Program-made: the position numbers and the translations under genes
The notes under the pieces: generated by a model
Told to the model about the DNA's origin: nothing
The model's database searches: none
The model's input: the letters and a program-made list of their open reading frames with translations, nothing else
Part shown: piece by piece, positions 24,235 to 32,805 of the stretch
Layout of the letters: the number at the start of each line of letters is the position of its first letter
Position numbering within the stretch: the first letter of the stretch is position 1
Source of the DNA: Treponema sp.
Lineage (GTDB): Bacteria > Spirochaetota > Spirochaetia > Treponematales > Treponemataceae
DNA: 42,410 bases
Direction of reading: 5' to 3'
Assembly (NCBI GenBank): GCA_016288205.1
Contig: JAEEYO010000046.1
Coordinates: forward strand, 1-42,410

Positions 24235-25677
24235 TCAGCGATTAAAGAAAAAATCCTCGGAGTTCTTGTAGCAGATTGCCCGGACCATTTTTCCAAGCGA
24301 CTCCTCATCCCACGGGAACTCGCCCTTCTCCACGAGGGAGCCGATGTAATTGCACAGGATGCGTCTGAAATACTCATGTCTCGGATAAGAAAGAAAACTC
24401 CGGCTGTCGGTCAGCATGCCAACGTAGCGTCCCAGAACCGAAGTCCTTGAGTACACGCGGATCTGCTCCTCAATTCCGTCCTTGTGATCGTTGAACCACC
24501 ATGCGGGACCTGCCTGACAGTTTCGGAAATTGGCGGCCATAGTCGCAAGAGCCTCATTGTCCTTGGGATTCAGATTGTAAAGAATGGTACGCGCTCCGGG
24601 CTCGGCTGAGTAGATTGAATTCAGGACGGCACCAATCTGCGGCGCGAAATTAAAATCATTCAGGCTGTCCTCACCGATGTTTTTACCGGCTGCGTCGAAC
24701 ATGGCGCGGTTGTTGTCCCTGAGAGCACCGATGTGAATCTGCATCACGAATCCTTTCTGCGCATAGAGTTTTCCAAGCTCAGGCAAAATCCATCCCTTGT
24801 ACTTCGCAAGCTCCTCGCGGGTAAGTTTTTTTCCTATCCATGCTTTCTGGAAAATATAGCTCGCGTCCTCATAACGTGCGGGAAGATAAAAATCGCTTTC
24901 CAAAGAATGGTCGCTGACAACGGAACCGTTTTCCTTGAAATAATCCATGCGTCGGGCAATGGCTTCCATCATGTCGGAAAGCTCCATTATCCTTTTGCCG
25001 TCCATCTCCTGAAGACGCAATATATAGGAAGGAAAATCAGGACTCTCGGCATTCACGATCAGATCGGGCCTGAACGAGGGAAGCACTTTCACGGATTTCC
25101 AGTCGGCGGCGATTTTTTTGTGCCACTCAAGACTGTCCAGGGGGTCGTCGGTAGTGCAAAGCTCCTTCACTCCCATTTTTTCCAAAAGACCACGCGGACC
25201 AAAATCAGGGCGGGCAAGAAGCTCGTTGCATTTATTCCAGACATCCTCCGCATTTTTTTCGGTGAGAGGCTCATTGATTCCAAAATAACGCGCAAGCTCC
25301 AGATGGCTCCAGTGATAGAGAGGATTTCCCACGCAATGCTGCAGGGTACGCACGAACGCAAGATAACGCTCGTAATCGGCCTTCAAAACAGCGTCCTTTC
25401 CCCCGCGCTCCTCGTCGGATTTTACGCTTCCGTCCTTTCTGATGTGTCCTGTAATCAGCTCCTCGCTCACACCGAACGCACGCATCGCACGCCATTTGTA
25501 GTGGTCATGGTCAAGCCACGCATTCGCAAGATTTCCAAGGCTCTTGTTCTCGAAAATCTCCTGTGGCGAAAGATGATTGTGAAAATCAAAAATCGGCTCG
25601 TCCTTTGCATATTTGTGATAAAGAATCCTCGCGGAATCATTTTCCAGTATAAAATCATCGTCCAAAAAAGCTCTCAT
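24235..25677 (-). CDS. uxaC: Glucuronate isomerase
   Basis: A 480-residue uronate isomerase converting D-glucuronate to D-fructuronate (and galacturonate to tagaturonate). It starts MRAFLDDDFILENDSARILY and has FDFHNHLSPQEI with metal-binding His residues, the DHYKWRAMRAFGV block, KELCTTDDPLDSLEWHKKI, MQIHIGALRDNN, DSRSFLSYPRHEYFRRIL and the C-terminal MVRAICYKNSEDFF. Length is normal. GAGGT lies just upstream of ATG. The promoter overlaps the ATACTAGTAT palindrome, so it is probably co-regulated with eda. uxuA and uxuB, the next two steps before KDG, are not in the window. Confidence 0.97.
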   Translation of the reverse strand: MRAFLDDDFILENDSARILYHKYAKDEPIFDFHNHLSPQEIFENKSLGNLANAWLDHDHYKWRAMRAFGVSEELITGHIRKDGSVKSDEERGGKDAVLKADYERYLAFVRTLQHCVGNPLYHWSHLELARYFGINEPLTEKNAEDVWNKCNELLARPDFGPRGLLEKMGVKELCTTDDPLDSLEWHKKIAADWKSVKVLPSFRPDLIVNAESPDFPSYILRLQEMDGKRIMELSDMMEAIARRMDYFKENGSVVSDHSLESDFYLPARYEDASYIFQKAWIGKKLTREELAKYKGWILPELGKLYAQKGFVMQIHIGALRDNNRAMFDAAGKNIGEDSLNDFNFAPQIGAVLNSIYSAEPGARTILYNLNPKDNEALATMAANFRNCQAGPAWWFNDHKDGIEEQIRVYSRTSVLGRYVGMLTDSRSFLSYPRHEYFRRILCNYIGSLVEKGEFPWDEESLGKMVRAICYKNSEDFFFNR

Positions 25678-25689
25678 AGTTTACCTCGC

Positions 25690-25722
25690 ATACTAGTATA
25701 TCACAATCGCAGAAAAATGCAA
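25690..25722 (-). promoter_or_regulatory. uxaC promoter overlapping operator ATACTAGTAT
   Basis: Minus-strand TTGCAT (25717-25722), 16-nt spacer and TATACT (25695-25700). The palindrome ATACTAGTAT (25690-25699) covers the -10 box, the expected place for a repressor. Same palindrome as upstream of eda. Confidence 0.65.
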
Positions 25723-25725
25723 GAT

Positions 25726-26712
25726 TTAAAAGAAGTACATCGCCTGAATTGACGCAAAAAATCCCTTGTGCAAATCAGAAACAGGCTCGTCGTCCAGCAG
25801 ATTCTTTCCGTTGAAATGATATCCGGCCTTGATCCGCACCAAAGAAGCGTCCACCTCGCCGTACACACAATAATACTGCCATCCGTACTTATCCTTGTCG
25901 CGAAGTGAAAATGAAGTCTCCTCGTTCATAACCCCGGCAGCGACCGCAAGAAAATCACCGGCCTCAGTATTGTGCAGCGGATAATAGACAAGCTTGCAGT
26001 CAAAGGTCAGATTCCTTATTGAGTCAAATCTTGTGATTGCGCACTGGCCTTCAAAACGGAACATCTTTTTCGGGAAAAGCGTAAGATTAAGCCCCAAGAG
26101 TGAAAGAGACGCGTCCAGGATGTCAGAAGAATAGCTCAGGCTGAACATGGGAAGTGGAATAACGTAAATGTTCACTCCACGGATTTTAATTCCCAAATCA
26201 CCAACCACGAGTCCCGCGCCGAGAGAAAGGGAAAAAGAGTCGTTCTTAAAAAATTCGTGCGTATAGAGCAGACCTCCGAAAATCGTCCTTATGTCAGAAA
26301 AAAGAACCTCTCCGTCGCTTGAGACAAGGACCAGAAGATTGTTTTTTCCGAACCCCACGCTTCCCATCAGACTAAGGGAATGAAGATACCGCACATTGTC
26401 CTTTCCAAGCCCGGCGGTAAAAATGTTCGGCGTATATGACGCTGCCACCATGAGGGAATCCGGCTGCGATGATTCCACCCCGTCATTTTTTGTCCTGATA
26501 TAACGCAGGGACGCTGACGGAGAAAATACCCAATCCTTCTCACCGATCTGCAGCGCCTGAAAGCTCAAGTCCGGCACAAAAAAATTCCGGAAATCCCCCT
26601 GCTCCTCCTCGCTTTTCTCCTCAGTCTCAACACTGTCCTGCGCACTCTCCTGTGCACTCACGAAACAACAAAAGCAGAACATGACGCAGATAAAAACAAG
26701 CAACTTTCTCAT
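25726..26712 (-). CDS. Secreted, probable outer-membrane beta-barrel protein
   Basis: About 328 residues. It has a signal peptide (MRKLLVFICVMFCFCCFVSA, before QES), then an acidic linker (VETEEKSEEEQGD) and about 270 residues of alternating hydrophobic strands such as MVAASYTPNIFTAGLG, FSLSLGAGLVVGD and MFSLSYSSDILDASLSLLG. It ends in the aromatic strand FASIQAMYFF, a common last strand of outer-membrane barrels. No family recognised. The start at 26712 has GGGAG 8 nt upstream. It follows the MFS transporter by 35 nt and is probably co-transcribed; a pore or porin-like role in sugar uptake is possible but unproven. Confidence 0.72.
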   Translation of the reverse strand: MRKLLVFICVMFCFCCFVSAQESAQDSVETEEKSEEEQGDFRNFFVPDLSFQALQIGEKDWVFSPSASLRYIRTKNDGVESSQPDSLMVAASYTPNIFTAGLGKDNVRYLHSLSLMGSVGFGKNNLLVLVSSDGEVLFSDIRTIFGGLLYTHEFFKNDSFSLSLGAGLVVGDLGIKIRGVNIYVIPLPMFSLSYSSDILDASLSLLGLNLTLFPKKMFRFEGQCAITRFDSIRNLTFDCKLVYYPLHNTEAGDFLAVAAGVMNEETSFSLRDKDKYGWQYYCVYGEVDASLVRIKAGYHFNGKNLLDDEPVSDLHKGFFASIQAMYFF

Positions 26713-26747
26713 ACAACAAACTCCCAAAAATTTATAGAAAAGGATTT

Positions 26748-28022
26748 TTAATCCGAAAGCGGCTTCCTTCTGTTCCGCATGGCAAAAAACGCAATCAGGA
26801 CACCGACGCCACAGACCACGGTTCCGGTCAAAAGCATGGGCATGATTCCGAAATGGTCAAGGATCACTCCGCTTATGAGATTTGAAAAAACACCGCCCAG
26901 GGTAATCGCGCTCGTAATGTAGGCCTGACCCTTCACCTGATCCAGCTCCTCCATGTTCTGACTCACGTAATAAGCCGCCGCAGGGATGAAAACCGCGTAT
27001 GCAAAAAGCTGCATGGACTGACTGCAATAGAATACCGCCATGTTTCCCGCGAACAAAAGAATGAGTATTTTTACAAAAAAAGCCGCGCCCGAAAAAACGA
27101 GCATTTTCCGCGAAGAGATTTTCTTAAGCACGAAACCGATCAGAGCCATTACGGGAAGCTCCAGAATCGCCTGAAGGAAATTCGAATATCCGAGCTCCTT
27201 CTCACCACCGCCGAGCGAGCGGATAATCTGAATCATAAAATCGTTGATCATGTTGTGGGCGAAATAGAAGCAGATTGTTCCGACAAGAAAAAGCATGAAC
27301 GCAGGATAAGTGCGGGCGAAATCCCCGATGTTGTTGTGAGCGGCAGATTTTTCCACGGCTCCGTCATCTGATTTGGCAGGTGATTTTTCATCCACGGCAT
27401 CTGTCTCAGAATCCAGTCCAGAATCAGTTTTGGGAACCGGCTTTTTGAAGGTAAAAATAATCAGGGCGGAAAGCAGCATGGTGATTATGTTCACGAAAAG
27501 AAGGACGCTCACTCCATGCCTCTCGACAATCCCGCCGATGAACGCGGACATGAACGCAAAACTAGCGGATCCCAATCCCCGGGCAAGTCCGTAATAGATG
27601 GGACATCCTGCCTTCTGGTACTCAAAGCAAAGGGCGGTCATCACAGGCTGATAGGAAAACTGAATCATGTAAATGAGCGCGTAAATTATGAAAATCAGGA
27701 CCTTGCTTTTTGCGGAAAAAAGAAGCACGACCGAACCCGCAAGAATTATGAGGACGGAAACGAGGATAAAGCGTCGGTTGGTCAGAGCTCCCGGCTTGTC
27801 AATCACTCCGGCAATGAAAGGCTGGAAGACTGCGGAAATGATATTCGCGACCGCAAGAAGGATTCCGACCTGTGTGTTTGAGAATCCATTCGCAAGAAGA
27901 AATACGGCTGCATAGGCATGAACGGTACAGAAGGCCGCAAAATACGTGATGTTTATAAGTGCATAGCGCACTGTCCAAGTAACGGTATTCCCCTTTTGGG
28001 AAACTGATTTTTCATTTGTCAT
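26748..28022 (-). CDS. MFS transporter (sugar-porter-like)
   Basis: A 424-residue inner-membrane carrier with about twelve helices. The sequence is MFS_1-like/LacY-like: ITYFAAFCTVHAYAAVFLLA in helix 1, GFSNTQVGILLAVANII, a short basic cytosolic loop (ALTNRRFILVS) and a long charged central loop (about residues 195-230, DSGLDSETDAVDEKSPAKSD) between the two six-helix halves. Substrate cannot be deduced; the setting next to uxaC makes a uronate or oligosaccharide plausible (inference). The ribosome binding site is weak. The promoter TTGAAC-17-TATAAT lies 60 nt upstream. The beta-barrel gene follows. Confidence 0.85.
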   Translation of the reverse strand: MTNEKSVSQKGNTVTWTVRYALINITYFAAFCTVHAYAAVFLLANGFSNTQVGILLAVANIISAVFQPFIAGVIDKPGALTNRRFILVSVLIILAGSVVLLFSAKSKVLIFIIYALIYMIQFSYQPVMTALCFEYQKAGCPIYYGLARGLGSASFAFMSAFIGGIVERHGVSVLLFVNIITMLLSALIIFTFKKPVPKTDSGLDSETDAVDEKSPAKSDDGAVEKSAAHNNIGDFARTYPAFMLFLVGTICFYFAHNMINDFMIQIIRSLGGGEKELGYSNFLQAILELPVMALIGFVLKKISSRKMLVFSGAAFFVKILILLFAGNMAVFYCSQSMQLFAYAVFIPAAAYYVSQNMEELDQVKGQAYITSAITLGGVFSNLISGVILDHFGIMPMLLTGTVVCGVGVLIAFFAMRNRRKPLSD

Positions 28023-28081
28023 ATTTCATCTTACACAAATCTGTGAGCCCACAATTTCTGTCACCAGCCCCAGACCTCATT

Positions 28082-28110
28082 ATTATACCCGGAATCAAGT
28101 TCATGTTCAA
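28082..28110 (-). promoter_or_regulatory. MFS/beta-barrel operon promoter
   Basis: Minus-strand TTGAAC (28105-28110), 17-nt spacer, TATAAT (28082-28087). The 160-nt gap on either side contains nothing else recognisable. Confidence 0.7.
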
Positions 28111-28182
28111 GCAAGGATATGAGATTAAGGGGCTTATGGACATTTTCGAGGCAGATGACAGTTCCATACCACCTTATAAAAG

Positions 28183-29271
28183 TTATTTCCGTAAAAATTC
28201 CCAGGTTCTTTTACCTTGATGGGGAGCACCCCCTGTTTTTTTGACCAGAAAATTTTGAATTAGGGACATAAAAGATTCCATGGAATAGTCACAACGTGAG
28301 ACAACCTTATATTTCCCATTGATATTCGCTTCACAAATATATTCATTAGCGTCGAAGGCTTTTATATCGTTGCTTATTTTCTGATTGTAAAAATCACATT
28401 CAGCAAGCAAATCAATCAGTTCATCCAACTCCGATTTACTGATTTCAATTTTTTCATGTCTGGCCGGACTGTCTTCCACTATCACTTCCATGCTTCTTGA
28501 AAACCTTGTCCAGTTGACATTAATGACATACGAATATGAAACTTTCATCATTCCTGAATCAATGCAATAAAACCTGATTTCGTTCTGCCCCTTTTTCATG
28601 GACACAATACTAACGGGATCAAAATAATCAAGAAAACTAGACAGATATTCATTCTGAAATTGACTAAATACTCCTTTTGGGAAATATTTTTGAGCATCAG
28701 AATCATTGTTTTGTTTATCGTATTCTGTGATTTCTTTTACTGGTGTTATAGAATATTTTTCGCAAAAATAAAGATATTCATCATATTTATCCCACTCGAT
28801 ACAATACTTTCTGAATAAATCTATGTAATCGATTTCTTTATACTCCAGGATTCTCCCTTTTTCTTTAAGACTCGAAAGAGTCTCCGGGTGCTGCTCTAAA
28901 TATGAATCATAATCCGTATCTTCGCTGATTATTTGATTATTCAGTAAAAGATGATAAACTTTGTTGTTGAGTTCCCCGAACAGACAATCCCTCTGGATTT
29001 TAATATAAAAATAAAATGGAAAGTCTTCCTTGTAGCGTTCTATGTATGAATCAATGTTTTCCAATTCTTTTTCAGCAGTTTTAATAAAATCAATATCTTT
29101 TTCCTTATACATCAGCTTATAGAATTCAGACTTATGAACCAGTGAATGTTCTTTATTTTGTTGACATGTTATATTGATCTTCCAAAGGCAAAAGATACCC
29201 AGAAGAATTAATAAGAAAATACAAATTACTATAAGGATTATTTTGCGTCGTTTGAAATCTATTTTTTTCAT
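28183..29271 (-). CDS. Membrane-anchored hypothetical protein, candidate orphan immunity protein
   Basis: A 362-residue protein with a basic N-terminus and one membrane helix (IILIVICIFLLILLGIFCLW), then a large soluble domain, presumably periplasmic. Its Lys/Glu/Tyr-rich composition (for example YLEQHPETLSSLKEKGRILE) and high A+T content match the Rhs cassette array that starts here. No family recognised. The last residues (GGAPHQGKRTWEFLRK) look unrelated to the rest and may be acquired by readthrough into foreign sequence. There is no Shine-Dalgarno; TTGATT-17-TAGAAT ends 6 nt before ATG. Immunity function is inferred only from position. Confidence 0.6.
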   Translation of the reverse strand: MKKIDFKRRKIILIVICIFLLILLGIFCLWKINITCQQNKEHSLVHKSEFYKLMYKEKDIDFIKTAEKELENIDSYIERYKEDFPFYFYIKIQRDCLFGELNNKVYHLLLNNQIISEDTDYDSYLEQHPETLSSLKEKGRILEYKEIDYIDLFRKYCIEWDKYDEYLYFCEKYSITPVKEITEYDKQNNDSDAQKYFPKGVFSQFQNEYLSSFLDYFDPVSIVSMKKGQNEIRFYCIDSGMMKVSYSYVINVNWTRFSRSMEVIVEDSPARHEKIEISKSELDELIDLLAECDFYNQKISNDIKAFDANEYICEANINGKYKVVSRCDYSMESFMSLIQNFLVKKTGGAPHQGKRTWEFLRK

Positions 29272-29277
29272 ATTCCA

Positions 29278-29306
29278 ATTCTACTATCTACCACGGATAA
29301 AATCAA
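29278..29306 (-). promoter_or_regulatory. Promoter with leaderless spacing
   Basis: Minus-strand TTGATT (29301-29306), 17-nt spacer, TAGAAT (29278-29283), 6 nt before the ATG at 29271. Confidence 0.55.
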
Positions 29307-29347
29307 GCTTAACATTTACTGTATCGTCAATAAAATCAAAACCTGAA

Positions 29348-29953
29348 TTATTTCGCCATATCGCCGAACATTTCCGACAGGGACTGTTCTTGCCCGAAGA
29401 AATCAAGAGAAAGTTCCTTATCATCAAAGTTACCAAAAACTCTTATAAAGAGAATATTTCTCTCAAAGAAAAAACTAACAATTTTTTCAAAATCTGAACA
29501 GTTCTCGCTCAAAAATGAATCCAATATATCCATGTCTTTATTTTCATCATTTAGGGCAAATAAAAAAGATTCTTTGTTTGTCCTTACAAAATCCAAACAT
29601 GATTCTAATTGTGTTTTATCAACACTTGCAGTTGCTGAATAAAATTCTTCATCGTTATCTTTATGAGAATGCAAAATACATTGATCCTTTCTGAGCCATT
29701 TCAAATTTTGATTATTCCAAATATGCTTGTTCCTTCTGAACCTCGATGAAGTATAACTATCTGTTTTTAACCAAAGGAAAAGTTTCCACTTCTCGCCAAA
29801 CGGCTCCAATTTTGATCTTAACACATCCGCTGCCAGCTGCAACGCATTCTGCCAATCACCTTTCCTTTCAACTGTAGCACTAATGATGCACATACTCGGT
29901 GGAAGATTGTATTTGTATGCGTTTACATCCTCTTTGACAAAACTAATAATCAT
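29348..29953 (-). CDS. Soluble hypothetical protein, candidate immunity protein
   Basis: About 201 residues, no signal peptide or membrane segment. It starts MIISFVKEDVNAYKYNLPPS and continues with a Trp/Lys-rich middle (FGEKWKLFLWLKTDSYTSSR) and an acidic C-terminal half (LNDENKDMDILDSFLSENC). I do not recognise a family. The start at 29953 has AGGA 8 nt upstream; a start 7 codons earlier lacks a site. Being cytosolic, it would be an unusual immunity type within this array, where most candidates are exported; it may instead guard against a cytosolic toxin now lost. Confidence 0.55.
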   Translation of the reverse strand: MIISFVKEDVNAYKYNLPPSMCIISATVERKGDWQNALQLAADVLRSKLEPFGEKWKLFLWLKTDSYTSSRFRRNKHIWNNQNLKWLRKDQCILHSHKDNDEEFYSATASVDKTQLESCLDFVRTNKESFLFALNDENKDMDILDSFLSENCSDFEKIVSFFFERNILFIRVFGNFDDKELSLDFFGQEQSLSEMFGDMAK

Positions 29954-30064
29954 AGTGGTTTCCTGCCTTTTCATTAAAATTGTGGCCTCGATAAAGAAAA
30001 CATTTTTCTTCCTTCCAGTGTTTATAAAAAAAGTAAACGCAATAATTATTCGCTATTGTTACAC

Positions 30065-30979
30065 CTATTCAGGAAGCAAAATAGTTAAAGCGGGAACAAT
30101 ACCATTAGCCATTTCCTCTGCTTCACAACAAGATTCTTTACCACTAGATGAAATGCACCATGCTTTTCCCTCCGTCCCTTGCGTAGAACTTAACCACCAA
30201 GGAGATCCAAAATACATATTTGTAAATATTCCTTTTGCCAGGACATAATCAGTTGGATATTTTACTCGAGTATTTAAATCTGTTTCATCAAAACCATAAT
30301 CGTGATTTCTTATATCCTCCAAGCCCAGCAGAAATATTTTATCTGATATAATTATACCGTCTTCATTTGAAAGATCAGTAAAAGATATTTTATCTTGAGC
30401 CTTTTCTGTAAATGCACTTTTTAAGAAACATTCATTTGTGTACAGCTTTGTATTAAGATAAGATCTTACAGAGCTGGTTTTGTAATCACAGAAGTTATAG
30501 CAGTCATCATAAAATGGAATTTGTGTATCCAAAATTTTTTCTGCAAGCAATAAAGCTCTCTTTGTTCCTTTGTAATTCTTTGTCAGCACACGCCATTTTA
30601 TTGGCTCAACTTTGAAATACTTTATTTTTTCATCTTGTGGCCATGAATGTAAGACCGGACTACCATCAGAATACCTGTGGCTGGAATAATACCCATGCTC
30701 TACAACTTTAGCATAATAACAATTATCACTTCCAAGATAATATGTATTAAAACCAATTGTTATTCTTTTTGTCTCGTCAATCGCAACATCCGTTTTTTTT
30801 ATTGTCTGTGGCCAGTCACCGAAATAAACATATAAAACATCACTGCTAGCACTTCCGTCTGTTTCAACTGGAAGCATTGTCACTGTTTCGTGAAAAATAT
30901 AGCTTCCTGTATTCAATACACTTCCTCCACAAATTATTAAAATAAAAGAATTAAAGACCATTGCAAAAATGTTTCTCAT
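30065..30979 (-). CDS. DUF6273-type secreted protein, candidate immunity partner
   Basis: About 304 residues with an N-terminal signal (MRNIFAMVFNSFILIICGGS). The mature part follows the DUF6273 pattern: YVYFGDWPQTIKK, GSDNCYYAKV, VEPIKWRVLTKNYKGTKRAL, LLAEKILDTQIPFYDDCYN, SVRSYLNTKLYTNECFLKSA and SPWWLSSTQG. This SUMF1/lectin-like domain is common in treponemal surface proteins. The start at 30979 has GGGAG 7 nt upstream. The start lies inside the end of the metallopeptidase toxin fragment at 30951-31175 (29-nt overlap), the same arrangement as other toxin-immunity pairs here, so an immunity role is suggested by arrangement only. Confidence 0.75.
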   Translation of the reverse strand: MRNIFAMVFNSFILIICGGSVLNTGSYIFHETVTMLPVETDGSASSDVLYVYFGDWPQTIKKTDVAIDETKRITIGFNTYYLGSDNCYYAKVVEHGYYSSHRYSDGSPVLHSWPQDEKIKYFKVEPIKWRVLTKNYKGTKRALLLAEKILDTQIPFYDDCYNFCDYKTSSVRSYLNTKLYTNECFLKSAFTEKAQDKISFTDLSNEDGIIISDKIFLLGLEDIRNHDYGFDETDLNTRVKYPTDYVLAKGIFTNMYFGSPWWLSSTQGTEGKAWCISSSGKESCCEAEEMANGIVPALTILLPE

Positions 30980-31175
30980 AAAAATACTCCCAATTATCCG
31001 CATTATTTATTTTGACACCACGAGGCACTTTTCCTGCTAGATCTGTTCCGTATGTTGTCACCTCATTGACATCAACAGTTATTTTTAAATCATCCGTTCC
31101 TATTTTAAAATGTGAAACTTCATGCACTATGATTCCTTCTAATACATCATTACCATTTCTTGTTGGGTTTGTCAA
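30951..31175 (-). pseudogene. Truncated M35-like metallopeptidase toxin tip
   Basis: About 74 residues remain of the C-terminal end of an aspzincin-like (M35, lysine-specific metalloendopeptidase) domain: the zinc motif HEVSHF, then GTDD and the terminal NADNWEYFYE. Upstream in the same frame a TGA stops the reading at about 31190, and no Rhs tail is joined to it. I read it as the 3' remnant of an Rhs toxin cassette. Any start codon used now (the TTG at 31175) is doubtful. Confidence 0.65.
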
Positions 31176-31319
31176 TTGAGACGCACTTGTCTTTCAAAAT
31201 TTTATTTTTCTAACTCCTGCTGCTTTTATCCGCAGCAACCACTGCTGCATAATTATTTTTGTTGGGGCGATAAATGAATGAATCATCATTCAGCTTTTCT
31301 TTTAGGGATGTTATCTTGC

Positions 31320-31526
31320 TTAATTTCCTTGAGGGGCCGAAAGTTTGGATGTTTTTACAACGCAGGAATTTTTGAGTTCTGTCGCTTTATCTAGCAAAAA
31401 TGAGTAATGGATGAAGAAAAGATACAGTTCGGCAATGAAGCCTTGTTGTGAGCTCTTCTCTGATGTGGTTAAAAGCAGGGAGATGAGGATTTTTTTGTTT
31501 TTCAGTTCCAATGCTATATTATTCAT
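31320..31526 (-). pseudogene. Remnant of an Rhs cassette leader
   Basis: A 68-residue frame matching only the N-terminal leader of the other long cassettes: LLLTTSEKSSQQGF is close to LLITTSEQSTRQGF of the 35.1-kb cassette, and HYSFLLDKATELKNS matches RYSFLLNDTTELQNS. It ends at SAPQGN, exactly where the Rhs tail should begin, so the tail and toxin were lost at that junction. It lies 145 nt upstream of the M35-like fragment, and the two are probably the two ends of one deleted cassette. Confidence 0.65.
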
Positions 31527-31563
31527 TTTCGTTTTATATATATACGGCAGTTTAAATTTTCAA

Positions 31564-31932
31564 CTAAGACGAGGTGTATAAAAAACATACAATAAAAACC
31601 AGCACTATTGGTAAAATGTAATATCCCATAAATGCACCTTCAAAAATATCAAGTCTTTCCATAAACTTCTTTACTTCAGCGTCTTTTTTGAGGTCTTCCC
31701 GCGAATCCAAATATTCTCTGATTTTTCGACTTGGAACATGCCACTTTTCCTTTTTTCCAAATGGATTGATTGCCCCCAATGACTTTAGCGCATCATAGTC
31801 AGCTTTCTCGGACAGAAAATCAAATAATTTATCCAAGTCAGAACTATACACTTTATAGGCTTTTACATATTTTACAAATAAAAAAATGCTGAGCGCAATT
31901 AATATTATCGATAGCAAAAATTTAATAGTCAT
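31564..31932 (-). CDS. Two-TM membrane protein, candidate orphan immunity
   Basis: A 122-residue protein with a membrane helix at each end (IKFLLSIILIALSIFLFVKY and GYYILPIVLVFIVCFLY) and a charged central loop of about 70 residues. It is translationally coupled to the Rhs tail gene upstream by a 4-nt ATGA overlap, and GGAG lies 7 nt before its ATG. The Rhs gene has no toxin domain left, so this looks like an immunity gene that outlived its toxin. No named family. Confidence 0.65.
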   Translation of the reverse strand: MTIKFLLSIILIALSIFLFVKYVKAYKVYSSDLDKLFDFLSEKADYDALKSLGAINPFGKKEKWHVPSRKIREYLDSREDLKKDAEVKKFMERLDIFEGAFMGYYILPIVLVFIVCFLYTSS

Positions 31933-32357
31933 AAGCCTGCTCCAATTTTTAATGAAACTCCTTTTGGATTATTACCCGCATAATGGAACAGACTCAAGTT
32001 AACTGTGTTGAACAGCCCTCCCATACCAGGAAGTCCGCCGGAATCCCTCGCGTTAGCCTTGCCAGCACCCGGGACATACTTTTCCAAAGCTGGATCCACA
32101 CTGATCCAGCGGCTGTACTTGGGGTCCAGGTATCGTGTCCCCATCTCTCCATTTCCTTGAGGTGTTGGAAATTGGGATGATTTTACAGCGCAGAAATTTT
32201 GAGGATTGGACGTGTTATTTAGAAGAGATGAGTAGCGGAGGAGGAAAGTGAAGATATCGAATCCAGATTCCTCCTCATACAGGTGCTCCTTAGTTGCTAT
32301 GCACATAGAGATAATGAAATATGTGGTTGGCTTTATTTGTTTTATATTACTGTTCAT
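31929..32357 (-). CDS. Rhs tail cassette with toxin domain deleted
   Basis: 142 residues: the leader (MNSNIKQIKPTTYFIISMCI, nearly identical to the 39.6-kb cassette), LLRYSSLLNNT, PQGNGEMGTRYLDPKYSR and WISVDPALEKYV, GLPGMGGLFN, LFHYAGNNP. It then stops after 10 further residues (KGVSLKIGAGL) without the DPxG border motif or a toxin. AAGGGA precedes the ATG. The deletion leaves the downstream membrane protein directly coupled. Its first part belongs to a 243-bp block duplicated at 39.5 kb. Confidence 0.75.
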   Translation of the reverse strand: MNSNIKQIKPTTYFIISMCIATKEHLYEEESGFDIFTFLLRYSSLLNNTSNPQNFCAVKSSQFPTPQGNGEMGTRYLDPKYSRWISVDPALEKYVPGAGKANARDSGGLPGMGGLFNTVNLSLFHYAGNNPKGVSLKIGAGL

Positions 32358-32463
32358 TTTATCCCTTTTTCAAAAAAAACGATCATATCCTATCGAGATA
32401 TTTTTCCTTTAATACTGTGAACTGACCATTTTGAAAAATTGTTTCCAGAAACAAATGTCCTCC
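32221..32463. repeat. 243-bp duplicated block, copy 1
   Basis: Near-identical and collinear without net indel to 39503-39745 (constant offset 7282). It spans the leader of the Rhs cassette, the spacer and the end of the immunity gene of the compact cassette, so the duplication joined two adjacent cassettes. Confidence 0.8.
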
Positions 32464-32805
32464 GTACCATTTAATTTCAATTCTATAATCACAACCGTCA
32501 TAAAATTTATCTTTATAATCAGATATATCTTCTTTCAAGGTAATCTCAGTTTCATTTTCTTCATATGCAAAAATTGGAACTAAATAGAATAGTCTCATTT
32601 CATAAATTTCACCAAAATGTTTATATTCATTTGTTTTATCCAATTTAATTGTTACAATATTATTTGAATCAATATAAATTGACTTTAATAATGGTTTCTT
32701 AAACTCTTTAGTGTTCCGCTTAATTATAAAACAACCAGAGAAAACAAAAGCAATGAAAAATAGACCGATAAGAATAGTTATTATTTTATATTGCTTTCTA
32801 TCCAT
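32383..32805 (-). CDS. Lipoprotein-like immunity candidate of the compact metallopeptidase cassette
   Basis: A 140-residue protein with an N-terminal hydrophobic segment (ITILIGLFFIAFVFSGC) whose Cys fits a lipobox, then PLLKSIYIDSNNIVTIKLDK and the C-terminal WYGGHLFLETIFQNGQFTVL. Its start lies inside the last codons of the toxin gene (25-nt overlap), implying coupled translation. A paralogue forms the C-terminal half of the fused frame at 39.7-40.8 kb. Immunity by sequestering the toxin in the periplasm is inferred from arrangement and localisation. Confidence 0.72.
   Translation of the reverse strand: MDRKQYKIITILIGLFFIAFVFSGCFIIKRNTKEFKKPLLKSIYIDSNNIVTIKLDKTNEYKHFGEIYEMRLFYLVPIFAYEENETEITLKEDISDYKDKFYDGCDYRIEIKWYGGHLFLETIFQNGQFTVLKEKYLDRI

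Noticed and set aside
24733..25752. Long plus-strand open frame opposite uxaC
   Set aside because: It mirrors the uxaC coding sequence, which is unambiguous by family motifs.
28200..28235. GGGG-TGCT-CCCC dyad at the end of the 29.27-kb gene as a terminator
   Set aside because: It lies within the coding frame, the stem is only 4 bp, and no T tract follows on the minus strand.
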